Source: Peromyscus leucopus
Lineage: Eukaryota; Chordata; Mammalia; Rodentia; Cricetidae
Assembly: GCF_004664715.2 (NCBI RefSeq)
Contig: NC_051068.1
Location: 55,934,953-55,998,952, forward strand
Direction of reading: 5' to 3'
Length of the DNA stretch: 64,000 bases
Within the stretch, counting starts at the first letter, position 1; every line of letters starts with the position of its first letter. Under the pieces are notes generated by a model that saw only the letters and a list, made by a program, of their open reading frames with translations, was not told the origin of the DNA and did no database searches. Made by a program: the position numbers and the translations under genes. Below are positions 33,901-42,780 of this stretch, piece after piece.

Positions 33901-34470
33901 GTTTTCAAAAGATGAAACACAAATGACCGACAAACTTAAAGAAATGTTCTACATCCTAAGCCATCAGGAAAATACAAATGAAAATTACTTGATATTTTAT
34001 CTTACCCCAGTCAGAATGGCCAAAAGCAATAAAATAATTGATATCTCATGCTGGCAAGGATGTTGGTAAAGGAGAACGCTTATTCATTGCTGGGAGGACT
34101 GCAAACTTACACATCCAGCATGGAAATCAGTGTGGAGGTTCTTCAGGAAACTGAGAATTGATCTTCCTCAAGATCCAGCTATCCCATCTTGAGCATATAC
34201 CCAAAGGGCTCTCCATCCTACTACAGAGACACTTGCTCATCTATGTTCATTTCTGCTCTTTTCATAAGAGGCAGAAATTGGAAAGAGACTAGATGTCTAT
34301 CAGCTGAAGAAGGGATAATGAAATTGTGGTACATTTACATAATAGGATATTATTCTACTGTTAAAAAAAGCAAAATTTATGAAAATTTCAGGTAAGTGGA
34401 TGGGGCTAGAAAAAAAATCATCCTGAGTGGGACAAACGAACCCCCCCCAAAATAAATAAATAAATAACAA
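33901..34470 (+). mobile_element. L1 ORF2 C-terminal segment, sense
   Basis: 'gaaatgttctacatcctaag', 'ccagtcagaatggccaaaag' and a 68-codon frame at 34189-34395 (CSSMFISALF...) match the end of L1 ORF2. Frameshifts and a poly-C/A stretch near 34441 break it, and it is non-functional. Confidence 0.88.
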
Positions 34471-35775
34471 ATAAAATTCCAGTGCCAGAAATGGGTTGTA
34501 TCTTATTGAGTAGCTGGCCAAAGGGGTCCCATGGAATACCCCAAGTATCACAGGCTAATGTCAGGACTTGTGACTGCTCTCTACAACCTGATGGTAAAGC
34601 CCTGTTGCTGAGGACAGTGATTACATCATTGAACATGGAGAAGTCAAGCTGGTGCCCAATTAGAAGTTGAATTCTCACTGACTAGTGTTTGTGGTGCTGA
34701 AAGGTACCCTGCACACTAATGGAGGAAGAAAGGTAATCATCAACTTCATGCAGTCACAAACACTATAACGTACAATCATGACCTGCATGCAAAACATACT
34801 AGTGTAATAGTGGCACCAAAGTTATGAAAATAGCCAACCAGTTTTGCCTTGTTTGGTTTTGAATTGGATTTAAGTCCCACTCCTTGAGATGGAACCCACA
34901 CCTGAAACTGCAAAACTGGCAAAGAACCCGAGACTCGATAGATCGTGGGCCCAGGGTTAAAACCTAATACTATTATTCTGCTAAGAGAACTATCTCAGGA
35001 TTTTATTGCTGTGGTAAGACACTGTGACCACGGCAACTCTTACACAGGAAAACATTTAACTGGGACTGGCTTACAGTTCAGAGTTTTCATGGCAGGAAAT
35101 GTGGCAGCATGCAGGCAGACATGGTGTTGGAGAGGTAGCTGAGAGTCCTACGTCTGGATCCCAAGGCAGCAGGAAAAGGCAGTGAGCCACTAGGCCTGGC
35201 TTGAGCTTCTGAAACCTCAAAGTCCACTCCCCAGTGCCACACTTCCTCCAACAAAAGGCCACCCCCTCCCAATGGTGCTACTCCCCATGGGCTTATGGGG
35301 ACCATTTTTATTCAAACCACCACAGGAACAAAGTAATACAGTGACTCCTAATGACATACTGCTTTCCCCACAGAACAGAGCATCGCCCAACCCTCATCAG
35401 AGAAGATTCTTCTACAGTCGACAGGAATTAACACGGAGATCACAAATGGGCAATGTGCAGAGAATGAGAGACTTTAGGGCACTCAGTTATTAATGGGATG
35501 TCTTCATCCAAACCCTTTTCTCAAGGCTCAGGGATCTATGTAGAAGAGGAGGCACAAAGTTTGTAAGAGCCAGAGGTGTTAGATGACTCCAGGGAAATAG
35601 CATCTTCTGGACACAAAGGGAGAGATGTACATATGAACTCAGAGAGACTGGCAGCACCCACAAAACCTGCATTGGTTTAAGCCATACACAATCCTAGCAC
35701 TGAGAAGGGGGAGTGGACACAAAGTCCTACCCCTAACCAAGAATTGCAATTACTACCTACTAGAAATAAGACAAC
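34471..35775 (+). mobile_element. L1 (Lx-type) 3' UTR, split by an ORR1-like LTR
   Basis: 'taatggaggaagaaaggtaa', 'gactcgatagatcgtgggcc' and, after the LTR at 34990-35324, 'aaggctcagggatctatgta', 'ttctggacacaaagggagag' are successive Lx 3' UTR landmarks. It ends before the T-run at 35778. Confidence 0.78.
34990..35324 (-). mobile_element. ORR1-like MaLR LTR, antisense
   Basis: 'ttttattgctgtggtaagac', 'gcaggcagacatggtgttgg' and the closing 'ttcaaaccaccaca'. Inserted in the L1 3' UTR and therefore younger than it. Confidence 0.92.
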
Positions 35776-35777
35776 AG

Positions 35778-35799
35778 TTTTTTTTTTTTTTTTTTTTTC
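35778..35799 (+). repeat. Poly(T) tract
   Basis: A run of about 22 T separates the L1 3' UTR from the nested ORR1 complex. Confidence 0.95.
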
Positions 35800-35816
35800 C
35801 AAAGGAGTGTCACTGA

Positions 35817-35846
35817 GTGTGGTGGTTTGAATAAGAATGGCCCCTG
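35817..35846 (+). mobile_element. ORR1-like LTR, piece 1 of 3
   Basis: 'tgtggtggtttgaataagaa' plus 'tggcccc' is the start of an ORR1 LTR. It resumes as 'ccataggctcata' at about 36235 and as 'gagaaggattaggaggtgtg' at about 37730, so one LTR has been split twice. Confidence 0.82.
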
Positions 35847-36229
35847 TAAACAGAATTTCTGTCCTGCCAGCAACTCCCAAATACCCAGCAGCCGCTTCCC
35901 AGATAATTGACTCGGAAGCTTAATATTACTTATAAATGCTCAACTGGTAGCTCAGGCTTATTACTAACTACCTCTTCCACTTAAATTAACCCATAATTCT
36001 TACCTATGTTTAGCCACATGGCTTGGTACCTTTTCTCAGTCCAATATTCTCATCTTGCTTCCTCTGCCTCTGGCTGGTGACTCCTGACTCTGCCCTTCCT
36101 CTTCCCAGAATTCTCCTAGTCTGGTCGCCCCACTTACACTTCCTGCCTGGCTACTGGCCAATCAGCATTTTATTAAACCAATTTGAGTGACAAATCTTTA
36201 CCATGTACAAGAGCATTATCCCACAGCAG
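35847..36229 (-). mobile_element. ERV LTR nested in ORR1
   Basis: TG...CA ends (minus strand starts TGTGGGATAATG). An AATAAA on the minus strand lies near 36170. A probable 6-bp duplication GGCCCC / GGCCAC flanks it. Related in layout to the LTR at 10989-11332. Confidence 0.72.
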
Positions 36230-36247
36230 GCCACCATAGGCTCATAC

Positions 36248-36370
36248 TGTTAGCATTTAGACATTTGTACTGGCCTGTCCTTAGGATCCTGACAGGATAT
36301 ACCTCAGCTACAGCCACTAAGAGCACCCCCTGTGTGCATTTGCTACATTTCCTTATAAAAAGTGGGCCTT
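36248..36370 (+). mobile_element. 5' LTR of a tRNA-Glu-primed ERV, part 1 (U3)
   Basis: The segment starts TGTTAG and carries a TATA box (TATAAAA, 36354-36360). An L1 insertion splits it just after the TATA box. The 14-bp AAAAAGTGGGCCTT flanks the L1 on both sides (36357-36370 and 36940-36953), so the two LTR parts are one. Joined length is about 217 bp. Confidence 0.72.
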
Positions 36371-36939
36371 AAACACCCTAATAATTGTGCCAGAAACCCC
36401 ATCCAAGGACTGAGGAATCTAGATGCAGAGATCCATGGCTAGGCCCCGGGTGGAGCGCTGGGAGTCTAATTAGCGAGAAAGAGGAGGGTTTATATGAGCG
36501 AGAATTGTTGAGACCAAAATTGGATAAAGCACAGGGACAAACAGACAAATGAATGGAAACACATGAACTATGAACCAAAGGCTGAGGGGCCCCCAACTTG
36601 ATCAGGCCCTCTGAATAGGTGAGACAGTTGATTGGCTTGATCTGTTTGGGAGGCATTTAGGCAGTGGTACCAGGTCCTGGGCTCGTTGCATGAGTTAGCT
36701 GTTTGAAACCTGGGACTTATGCAGGGATGCTTGGCTCAATCTGGGAGGAGGGGACTGGACCTGCCTGGACTGAGTCTACCAGGCTGATCTTGGTCCTCGG
36801 GGGTGGCCTTGATCTGGAGGTGGTGGGAAGGGGGGTGGGCTGGGGGGAAGGGGAGGGGCCAGGAAGGGGGAGAACAAGGGAATCTGTGGCTGTTATGTAG
36901 AACTGAATAGTATTGTAAAATAAAATAAATTAATTAAAA
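36371..36939 (+). mobile_element. 5'-truncated L1 3' UTR with 14-bp TSD
   Basis: 'gcagagatccatggctaggc', 'tgatctgtttgggaggcatt', a G-rich polypurine stretch at about 36790-36880, then 'aataaaataaattaatt' and an A tail. The exact 14-bp duplication shows target-primed insertion into the ERV LTR, 10 bp past its TATA box. Confidence 0.92.
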
Positions 36940-36953
36940 AAAAAGTGGGCCTT

Positions 36954-37047
36954 GCCCACCTCCTGTCTCTCCCCTCCCCTCAATAAACCTCCTATATAGG
37001 CCCTGTTGTAAAGTGTGACTTCTTCCTGCCGTCTTTAAAATACAGCA
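36954..37047 (+). mobile_element. 5' LTR of the tRNA-Glu-primed ERV, part 2 (R-U5)
   Basis: Contains the poly(A) signal AATAAA (36982-36987) and a T/G-rich U5 ending in 'aaaatacagca'. The CA end is followed by one base and then the primer binding site. Confidence 0.82.
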
Positions 37048-37048
37048 T

Positions 37049-37066
37049 TGGTTCCCTGACCGGGAA
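37049..37066 (+). other. Primer binding site for tRNA-Glu
   Basis: TGGTTCCCTGACCGGGAA is an 18-nt perfect complement of the 3' end of mammalian tRNA-Glu including CCA. It starts two bases after the LTR end. This identifies the cognate primer of the element and matches the tRNA copy found 580 bp downstream. Confidence 0.92.
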
Positions 37067-37644
37067 GGCTCTCCCAGCAGTCTGAGATGAACGGAGACCC
37101 TGGAACCCGGTCTGCCTGCAACAGCCCTACTTTCCCACCTGAGGGATCCCTGGGACTCTCCACTCAACACCACCGCTGATCAGTAAGCCCCCAGCTTCTG
37201 GCCATTTCCCACGAATGAGGCTTCATTACTTGAGCACAGTCCTTGCCTTTTGGCTTTTCTCGAAGTCCTGGTACTAGGTGAGTGTGTCTCCTTCAGGCTC
37301 CTAGCCCATCAGCCCCTGCTTTTTCGCATGATGGTCCACTGAGCAGCATGTGCCTCCACATCAGTCCTCGCTGAATCTCTGAGATGAGAGAGCCCTTGGA
37401 CCATCTCTACCTCACTCATGGAAAATGTGCCTACCTCCATATCTAGCACCTGATTTAAGGGCTTATTAACTTCTCCGCCTTTGCAGTCAGACTTGGTCCC
37501 ATACTCCTTAGATACCAATCAAAATGAAGGTACCCACTTCACGCTAGGACCCTACCTGCAACGGATTTGCTCTCTGCCACCTGCAACAAATCTGCTTTCT
37601 CATTCACCGACAGCTTTGCCTTCCATTCAGCACCAACAATTGGG
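37067..37644. mobile_element. ERV internal/leader remnant
   Basis: 'ctaggtgagtgtgtctcctt' at about 37274 looks like a leader splice donor on the plus strand. The minus strand has a 70-codon open frame (37518-37309) of unknown identity, so part of this piece may be inverted. No gag, pol or env domain is identifiable. Confidence 0.45.
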
Positions 37645-37715
37645 TCCCTGGTGGTCTAGTGGTTAGGATTCTGCACTTTCACCAACACGCGGCCTGGGTT
37701 CCGGTCAGGGAACCA
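37645..37715 (+). pseudogene. Reverse-transcribed tRNA-Glu(UUC) copy with CCA end
   Basis: It starts TCCCTGGTGGTCTAGTGG, has a UUC anticodon (37678-37680) and ends GGTCAGGGAA plus CCA (37713-37715). Genes do not encode CCA, so the source was a mature tRNA. A six-base deletion removes the T-loop including position 58, and the anticodon stem is mismatched, so it cannot be functional. It runs straight into an 11/12 match to the inverted ERV U5 end. Confidence 0.9.
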
Positions 37716-37729
37716 AATGTTGTATTTTT
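37716..37729 (-). mobile_element. Inverted U5 terminus of the ERV fused to the tRNA copy
   Basis: 'atgttgtatttt' (37717-37728) is the reverse complement of the LTR end 'aaaatacagcat' (37037-37048) with one change. The order tRNA-CCA-U5 is that of a minus-strand cDNA still attached to its primer. The right boundary blends into ORR1 sequence through shared T/A bases. Confidence 0.7.
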
Positions 37730-37977
37730 GAGAAGGATTAGGAGGTGTGACCTGATTGAATAAAATATGTCACTGGGGGGGGGGCAGGAGGCTTTGAGGT
37801 TTCAAAGTCCACACAAGGCCTGGTGTCTCTCTGGCAGCCAGGGGAGCAGGATGCAATTCTCAGCTACTTCTCTAGCACCGTCCATGCCACCATGCTCCCC
37901 TCCATGTTGATAATGGACTAAACTTCTGAAACTGTAAATAAGCCCCCCAATTAAATACTTCTTTTTATGAGTTGTAT
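37730..37977 (+). mobile_element. ORR1-like LTR, piece 3 of 3
   Basis: 'gagaaggattaggaggtgtg', 'aaagtccacacaaggcctgg' and 'gaaactgtaaataagccccc' complete the ORR1 begun at 35817. About 40-45 bp of expected ORR1 sequence is missing at the junction with the tRNA/U5 piece. Confidence 0.85.
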
Positions 37978-38551
37978 GCTGGCTCATATGTTTGTATGTC
38001 AACTAGACACAAACTAGAGTTAACTGAAAGGAGGGATCCTCAGTTGAGAAAATGCCTCCATAAGATCTGGCTGTAGGGTTGTCTTCATTGGGGTTTCTAT
38101 TGCTGTACCAAAACACAAGTTAGGAAGGAAAGGATTTATTTGACTTTCACTTCCATAATGTTGTTCATCACTAAAGAAAATCAGACCAGGAGCTCAAACA
38201 GGACATGATCCTGGAGGCAGGAGCTGATGTAGAGGCCACAGAGGAGAGCTTGCTCACCTTGCTTTCTTACAGAACCCAGGACCACCAGCCCAGGAGTGGC
38301 ACCACTCACCATGGGCTGGGCCCTCCCTCATTGATCACTAAGTGAGAGAATGCTTTACAGTTACAGTTTGATCTCATGGAGGCATTTCCTCAACTGACAG
38401 TCCTTCCTCTCTGATGACTCTATCTCAAGTTCACACACAAAACCAGCCAGCACAAAGGTATTTTCTTAATTAATGATTGATGTAGGAAAGCCGAGCCCAT
38501 TTTGGATGGTGACATCCACAGCTGGTGGTTCTGGGTTCTATAAGAAAGCAA
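37978..38551 (+). mobile_element. MT-like MaLR LTR split by an antisense LTR
   Basis: 'tgctggctcatatgtttgta' to 'gatctggctgtaggg' (38078), resuming at 38455 with 'ttttcttaattaatgattga' and 'gttctataagaaagcaa'. The insert is the LTR at 38080-38454. The 3' third is missing. Confidence 0.85.
38080..38454 (-). mobile_element. MT-like MaLR LTR, antisense, nested
   Basis: TGTCTTCATTGG...CCAGCACA, flanked by AGGGT / AAGGT, a probable 5-bp duplication as expected for ERVL-MaLR elements. It is in opposite orientation to its host LTR of the same family. Confidence 0.87.
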
Positions 38552-38553
38552 AT

Positions 38554-38670
38554 TGTCCTGGCTAGTTTCATGTCAACTTAACAAAAGTTAGAGCCATCGG
38601 AGACGAATGAGCCTCAATTGAGAAAGTGCCTCCATGAGATCCAGCTGTAAGGCATTTTCTCAATTAGTGG
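38554..38670 (+). mobile_element. MT-like MaLR LTR 5' fragment
   Basis: 'tgtcctggctagtttcatgt' through 'gcattttctcaattagtggc'. It breaks off at about 38670 and unfamiliar sequence follows. Confidence 0.82.
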
Positions 38671-39739
38671 CAAAGAATACATATTACCTTTCTAAAAAGG
38701 GGCTGGGGCATAAGGTGGAAATACTGAACCAAAGCATAGGAAGGCAAACTCTAAGTGCTGCATCTCCAAATCTGATGTCAAAGCATTCTTCAGATTTCCC
38801 ACTCCCTCCAGTTTTGTTGACTACAACATACTTCTCTCTCTGTGTCCTGTCAGTGGCTCTCTCTCGCACGTATCCCATGACTTGGGCATCTTCAATACGT
38901 TGGGGATGCAATCCAGGCTTTACCTTCACAACTTCACACAATGGCTTCCCCCAATGCTCTATGCAGGGACTCCCCTGCCACACACCTAGCTTCAGTGGCT
39001 TTCCTTATCCACAGAGGAAGGTTCCAAAAACCCATTTACTTCTGTATCCTTCTTGACTTCAAAGCCACAACCATGTGGCCAAGTTTGTCAAGGTCTTCCG
39101 CTTGCTGGTGCTGGAACATTGCCCACTCCTAGACTTACATTTGTGTAAGTTTTCTGTTGTTGATGGTTTCCTTTGCTGCTTAAGCTTACGCTTCCCTTAG
39201 TTCCTTCTCACAGACTGGAAGCTTCTCTCGGTGGTATCTTCCACTGCGGGCACCACCCCCTTTATTCCATTTTGAATCAGGCTTATCTTTAAACCTTACA
39301 TCTCCTTGGCCACAGGACTTGACTCCAACATTACATTTCCTGATGCTGTTTTTGTTTGTTTTGTTTGTTTGTTTGTTTGTTTTTATATCTCCTTGTTCCA
39401 TTTGCTCCTTTTCATTGTAGATTTGCAGAAGAGTGATCACTGATAACTGTGTGACACAATCAGCACCAGGCTGTCTTGAAATCTCCTCTGCCAATGCCAT
39501 TAATCCAAAACTCTTCAATTTAGCCACTGTCAGATTTTTAGGACAAGAGCAAAAAGCAGCCACATTCTTTAGCAAAATATTATAAGAAAATGGTCTTTGG
39601 GGCCACTTAATAATATTCTTCCCCTCTGAAAGCACCTGAGCCAGTTCTGTGTAGTCCAAATCACCCTCAACACTATCTATCCACAAATTCAGCCCTACAG
39701 AAGGGACTAGAAGGAAAAGATCCACTTAAGGAGGTTAAC
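38671..39739 (-). mobile_element. Unidentified repeat-like segment with a 179-codon frame
   Basis: The minus strand carries an open frame from 39725 to 39186 with a TTTG-run-derived Lys/Thr/Asn insert (39350-39390). The rest has normal protein-like composition (WPQRPFSYN, KLKSFGLMALAEE). I recall similar non-coding repeats in house mouse but cannot name the family. An ERV or L1 internal region is likelier than a host gene because it abuts an LTR fragment and an L1. Confidence 0.45.
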
Positions 39740-39794
39740 TATACCCATGAAAATCTCACACCAGCAAAAGCAAAAGCAGGGAAGCATGAGCATG

Positions 39795-39840
<46 letters not shown>

Positions 39841-40428
39841 ACCCCCACCCCCACCAACAACAAAATAACAGGAATTAACAATCATTGCTCATTGTTATCT
39901 CTCAATATCTCTCAATGAAAAGACACAGACTAACAGAAGGAATGGGAAAACAAGATCTATCCTTCTGCCACATACAAGAAACATACCTCAACATCAAAGA
40001 TAGATATTACCTCAGAATAAAGGGTTGTGGAAAGATTTTCCAAGAAAATGGAGCTAAGAAACAAGCTGGTGTAGCCATTCTAATATCTAACAAAATAGAC
40101 TTCAAACCAAAATTAATCAAAAGAGACAAGTAAGGATACTTCATAACTCAAAGGAAAAATCCACCAAGATGATATCTCAATTCTCAGCACCTATGCCCCA
40201 AATACAAGGATACCCATGTTTGTAAGGGTCATGCTATTAAAGCTTAAATCAATCCTCACACATTGATAGTGGGAGACTTCAATACCCCACTTCCAACAAT
40301 GAACAGGTCATCCAGACAAAAGGTAAACAGAGAAATAATGGAGACAACACATGTTATAAACGAAAGGGACTTAGCAGATATTTACAGAACATTTCACACA
40401 AACACAAAAGAATATACCTTCTTCTCAG
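39740..40428 (+). mobile_element. L1 inter-ORF region and ORF2 endonuclease domain, broken
   Basis: 'atgaaaatctcacaccagca' and an (AC)n run (39799-39839) precede ORF2. The frame at 39885-40133 has the QET motif with the catalytic Glu. After a frame break, 40263 onward has GDFNTPL with the Asp/Asn pair. The coding stops at about 40428, where the sequence jumps to the 3' UTR. Inactive. Confidence 0.9.
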
Positions 40429-40760
40429 CTTGGTGTTCTTGTGGGACTCCTAACAGTGAGAATGGAGTGGGGCTGTCTCTGATTCTTTTGCCTGCTCTCG
40501 GGACCCTTTTCCTTCTTCCCCCTACTGGGTTGCCAGCTTTGATATGAGGATTTGTGCCTAGCCTTATCATAACTTGTTATGTGTGTTCTGTTGATATCCC
40601 TGGAAGGACTGCTTTTTTTTTTTTTTTTTTTTTTTTTTTTTGAAGAGAAGTGGAGGAGAAGTGGATTTAGAGAAGGGAGGTGGGAGGGGGAACTGGGAGA
40701 AATGGGGGGAGGGGAAACTTCAGTCAGGATGCAATACATGAGAAAATAATTAAAAAGAAA
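40429..40760 (+). mobile_element. L1 3' UTR fused to the endonuclease segment
   Basis: 'ttgtgggactcctaacagtg', 'tttgatatgaggatttgtgc' and 'gttgatatccctggaagg' parallel the 3' UTR at 12.4-12.9 kb. A T-run (40611-40641) sits inside. Reverse transcriptase and the ORF2 C-terminus are missing, a deletion of several kb across an AGC overlap. Confidence 0.88.
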
Positions 40761-41680
40761 AGAGAAAAGGGAGAAGAGAAGGGAAAATCATTTATTTTGG
40801 GGAAATACAACTTAGAATTGCATTGTCTCTTTGTCTCTTTACATAGCCTCACATTATATATTTACTATATAATCCTGAGATATAGGCATAACAACTTGAT
40901 GCTAAGAAAAACATGTATTAAGTCATGTTTTCAAGTACTAAATATGATTACTTAAGGTGATAGTCCCAATTTTTAAAAATTTACCTTACCAAATTTTTTT
41001 CTAACCAAAAATTGTGTTTTGCTTGAGATACTGTTTTTGTTCATTATATAATAGCTGATATTGTTAATATTTGAAACAAATATACAAAGTTCATCATACT
41101 TGGAAGCAAGAAATATAACCTAGGCACTTGTTCAGATTCAGTCCTTGGATGCTGACTTTAACTGACTTCTTTTACACAGCGTCCAGGTGCTTGTTGCTTC
41201 TGCAGGAGTCTGATATAAACACACAGCTGATTACAGTCGCCTTATCCTTCTGCAGAACACATGGCCCAGCCAGCTGTCAATTGTCCTTAACCTTATGCTA
41301 ACTTTATATTTAACGTCATGTTGATCTTGATGTAAAAGTTTTCTTTGTGTAACTTTATCTCTTAATGTTCCACACAAAGCTGGACAGTTACAACTTCCTC
41401 ACGTGTTCTGGATTTTTGCCAACTGTTCGGTTTTATCGTGGCCTCTGGGGTGGACCCTCTCTCCAAATCCTGCTCCCCTCAGGACCCCTCAGTCAGCCAT
41501 GCAGCAGTTAGAGAGGTTAATGCCCCCAAACCCTTGAAAGCAGTTCAGGTGACCTCTAAAAGGACACTAATAGGCCATGGGCCATTTAGTTCATCTCTCT
41601 TTTCATGACTTTGGACATTGCTTTGGGGACTCAAAACTAAAACAGCAGGACTGAAGTCTTCTGTGTATCAATTCACCTCT
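40761..41680. other. Anonymous AT-rich sequence, possible ERV relic at its end
   Basis: I recognise no element from 40761 to about 41400. From 41400 the sequence may belong to the env relic that follows, but I cannot align it. Confidence 0.4.
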
Positions 41681-41682
41681 GT

Positions 41683-41811
41683 CTCACCAGCTCAGATCAG
41701 CTTAACATCCTTCAGGACCAGCCGGACTCTACTGCTGTAGTACAAAAAGGACTAGATATAACTACTGCTAGAGATGGGATGTGTACCCCTCTCCTCCAAA
41801 AATGATGTTGC

Positions 41812-41858
<47 letters not shown>

Positions 41859-42030
41859 ACAATTTGTTTGAAATGGGGACAAAAATTCCTTCTGGATCCT
41901 TCCCACCCTGGCTCCTCCCGTGGATCATGCCTTCCTCCTTATTATCCTCAAACCTGTTTTCCCCCGTCTTTCAAATGTTTTACTTACCGAACATCACGCT
42001 GTACCCAAACAAAATGTCCCACACAGACTC
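41683..42030 (+). pseudogene. Degenerate class I ERV env (transmembrane subunit) fragment
   Basis: The frame from 41710 to 41803 resembles the heptad region just before the cysteine cluster of gammaretrovirus-type TM proteins. A stop codon (41803) and then an (AC)n run (41814-41857) break it. The next frame has a hydrophobic, Pro/Leu-rich stretch where the membrane anchor would be. It cannot encode a working protein. Assigned by pattern only. Confidence 0.45.
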
Positions 42031-42780
42031 TCCCCATAGCTCTCACAACAGCTCCGTGGGTTCAATTTGTCCCTGTTAAACCTGCAAACAGACCTTTCCT
42101 ACGCTTTACCTTCATCCCTTTCTCCCCAGGCCAGATAACATTCTTTACATTAGTCTTCCATTTCCTCCTCCTCCTCCTCCTCCTTTCCTCTGATGCTCTG
42201 TACCTCCCTACCACTTCTGGTAGCCCATTTGGTACAGCAAACCTGACGATGGGACCGTCATCAAGTCTACGCTCATTTCCCCTCACTGGTTCACTGTCTC
42301 TCCCACCTCCGCTCCTCCCTGTCTCTCAACTTTCCTTCCCGAAAAATCTCTCAGTTTGACTCTGTAACCAAATCATCTGCTTTCAACCCTGTTACAACTC
42401 TTTTCCGAGTCTCCTCAGGACGGCAGGAGGATTCAGCTCAGCTGGTCAAGTTAAGACTCTCCCCCCACTACATAACTAGAGGAGCCCTCCCTCAGTGGAC
42501 CCAGAACTACCCCCTCGTCAAAGGCCTTCCTCGGCAGAAAACAACTATAAAACCCCTGCCCTGCATTTTTTTTAATATCCTCTCTGAGTTAGGAATGGTA
42601 GTTTCCTGCTGAAAGACTACACTTCCCAGCTTCCCTTTCGGAATACGGAAGTCATTTCTACCCCTATAAGTGACGTTATCCCATCTTCTTAGGCATTTTA
42701 ACCATCTGCATACATAGGTGACAAAATGCTCCCTTGCTGTGAATAAACATGGTCCCACCTAAAGTCAGACCAAGCCTCTC
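42031..42780. other. Anonymous sequence with a possible old repeat at 42595-42720
   Basis: A (CTC)n run lies at 42162-42185. 'aagactacacttcccagctt' near 42616 resembles the start of an old mammalian LTR or DNA transposon family I cannot name. The 192-codon frame ending at 42359 runs through the AC repeat and is rejected. Confidence 0.45.

Noticed and set aside
37645..37715. Functional tRNA-Glu gene
   Set aside because: Encoded CCA, deleted T-loop and broken anticodon stem show a reverse-transcribed copy. It also lies within ERV-derived sequence.
36248..37729. Intact provirus
   Set aside because: Only one LTR, split by an L1, and no identifiable gag, pol or env.
41781..42359. 192-codon plus-strand frame
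   Set aside because: Its start is a Thr/His repeat from an AC microsatellite joined to sequence open by chance. The env relic lies in another frame.
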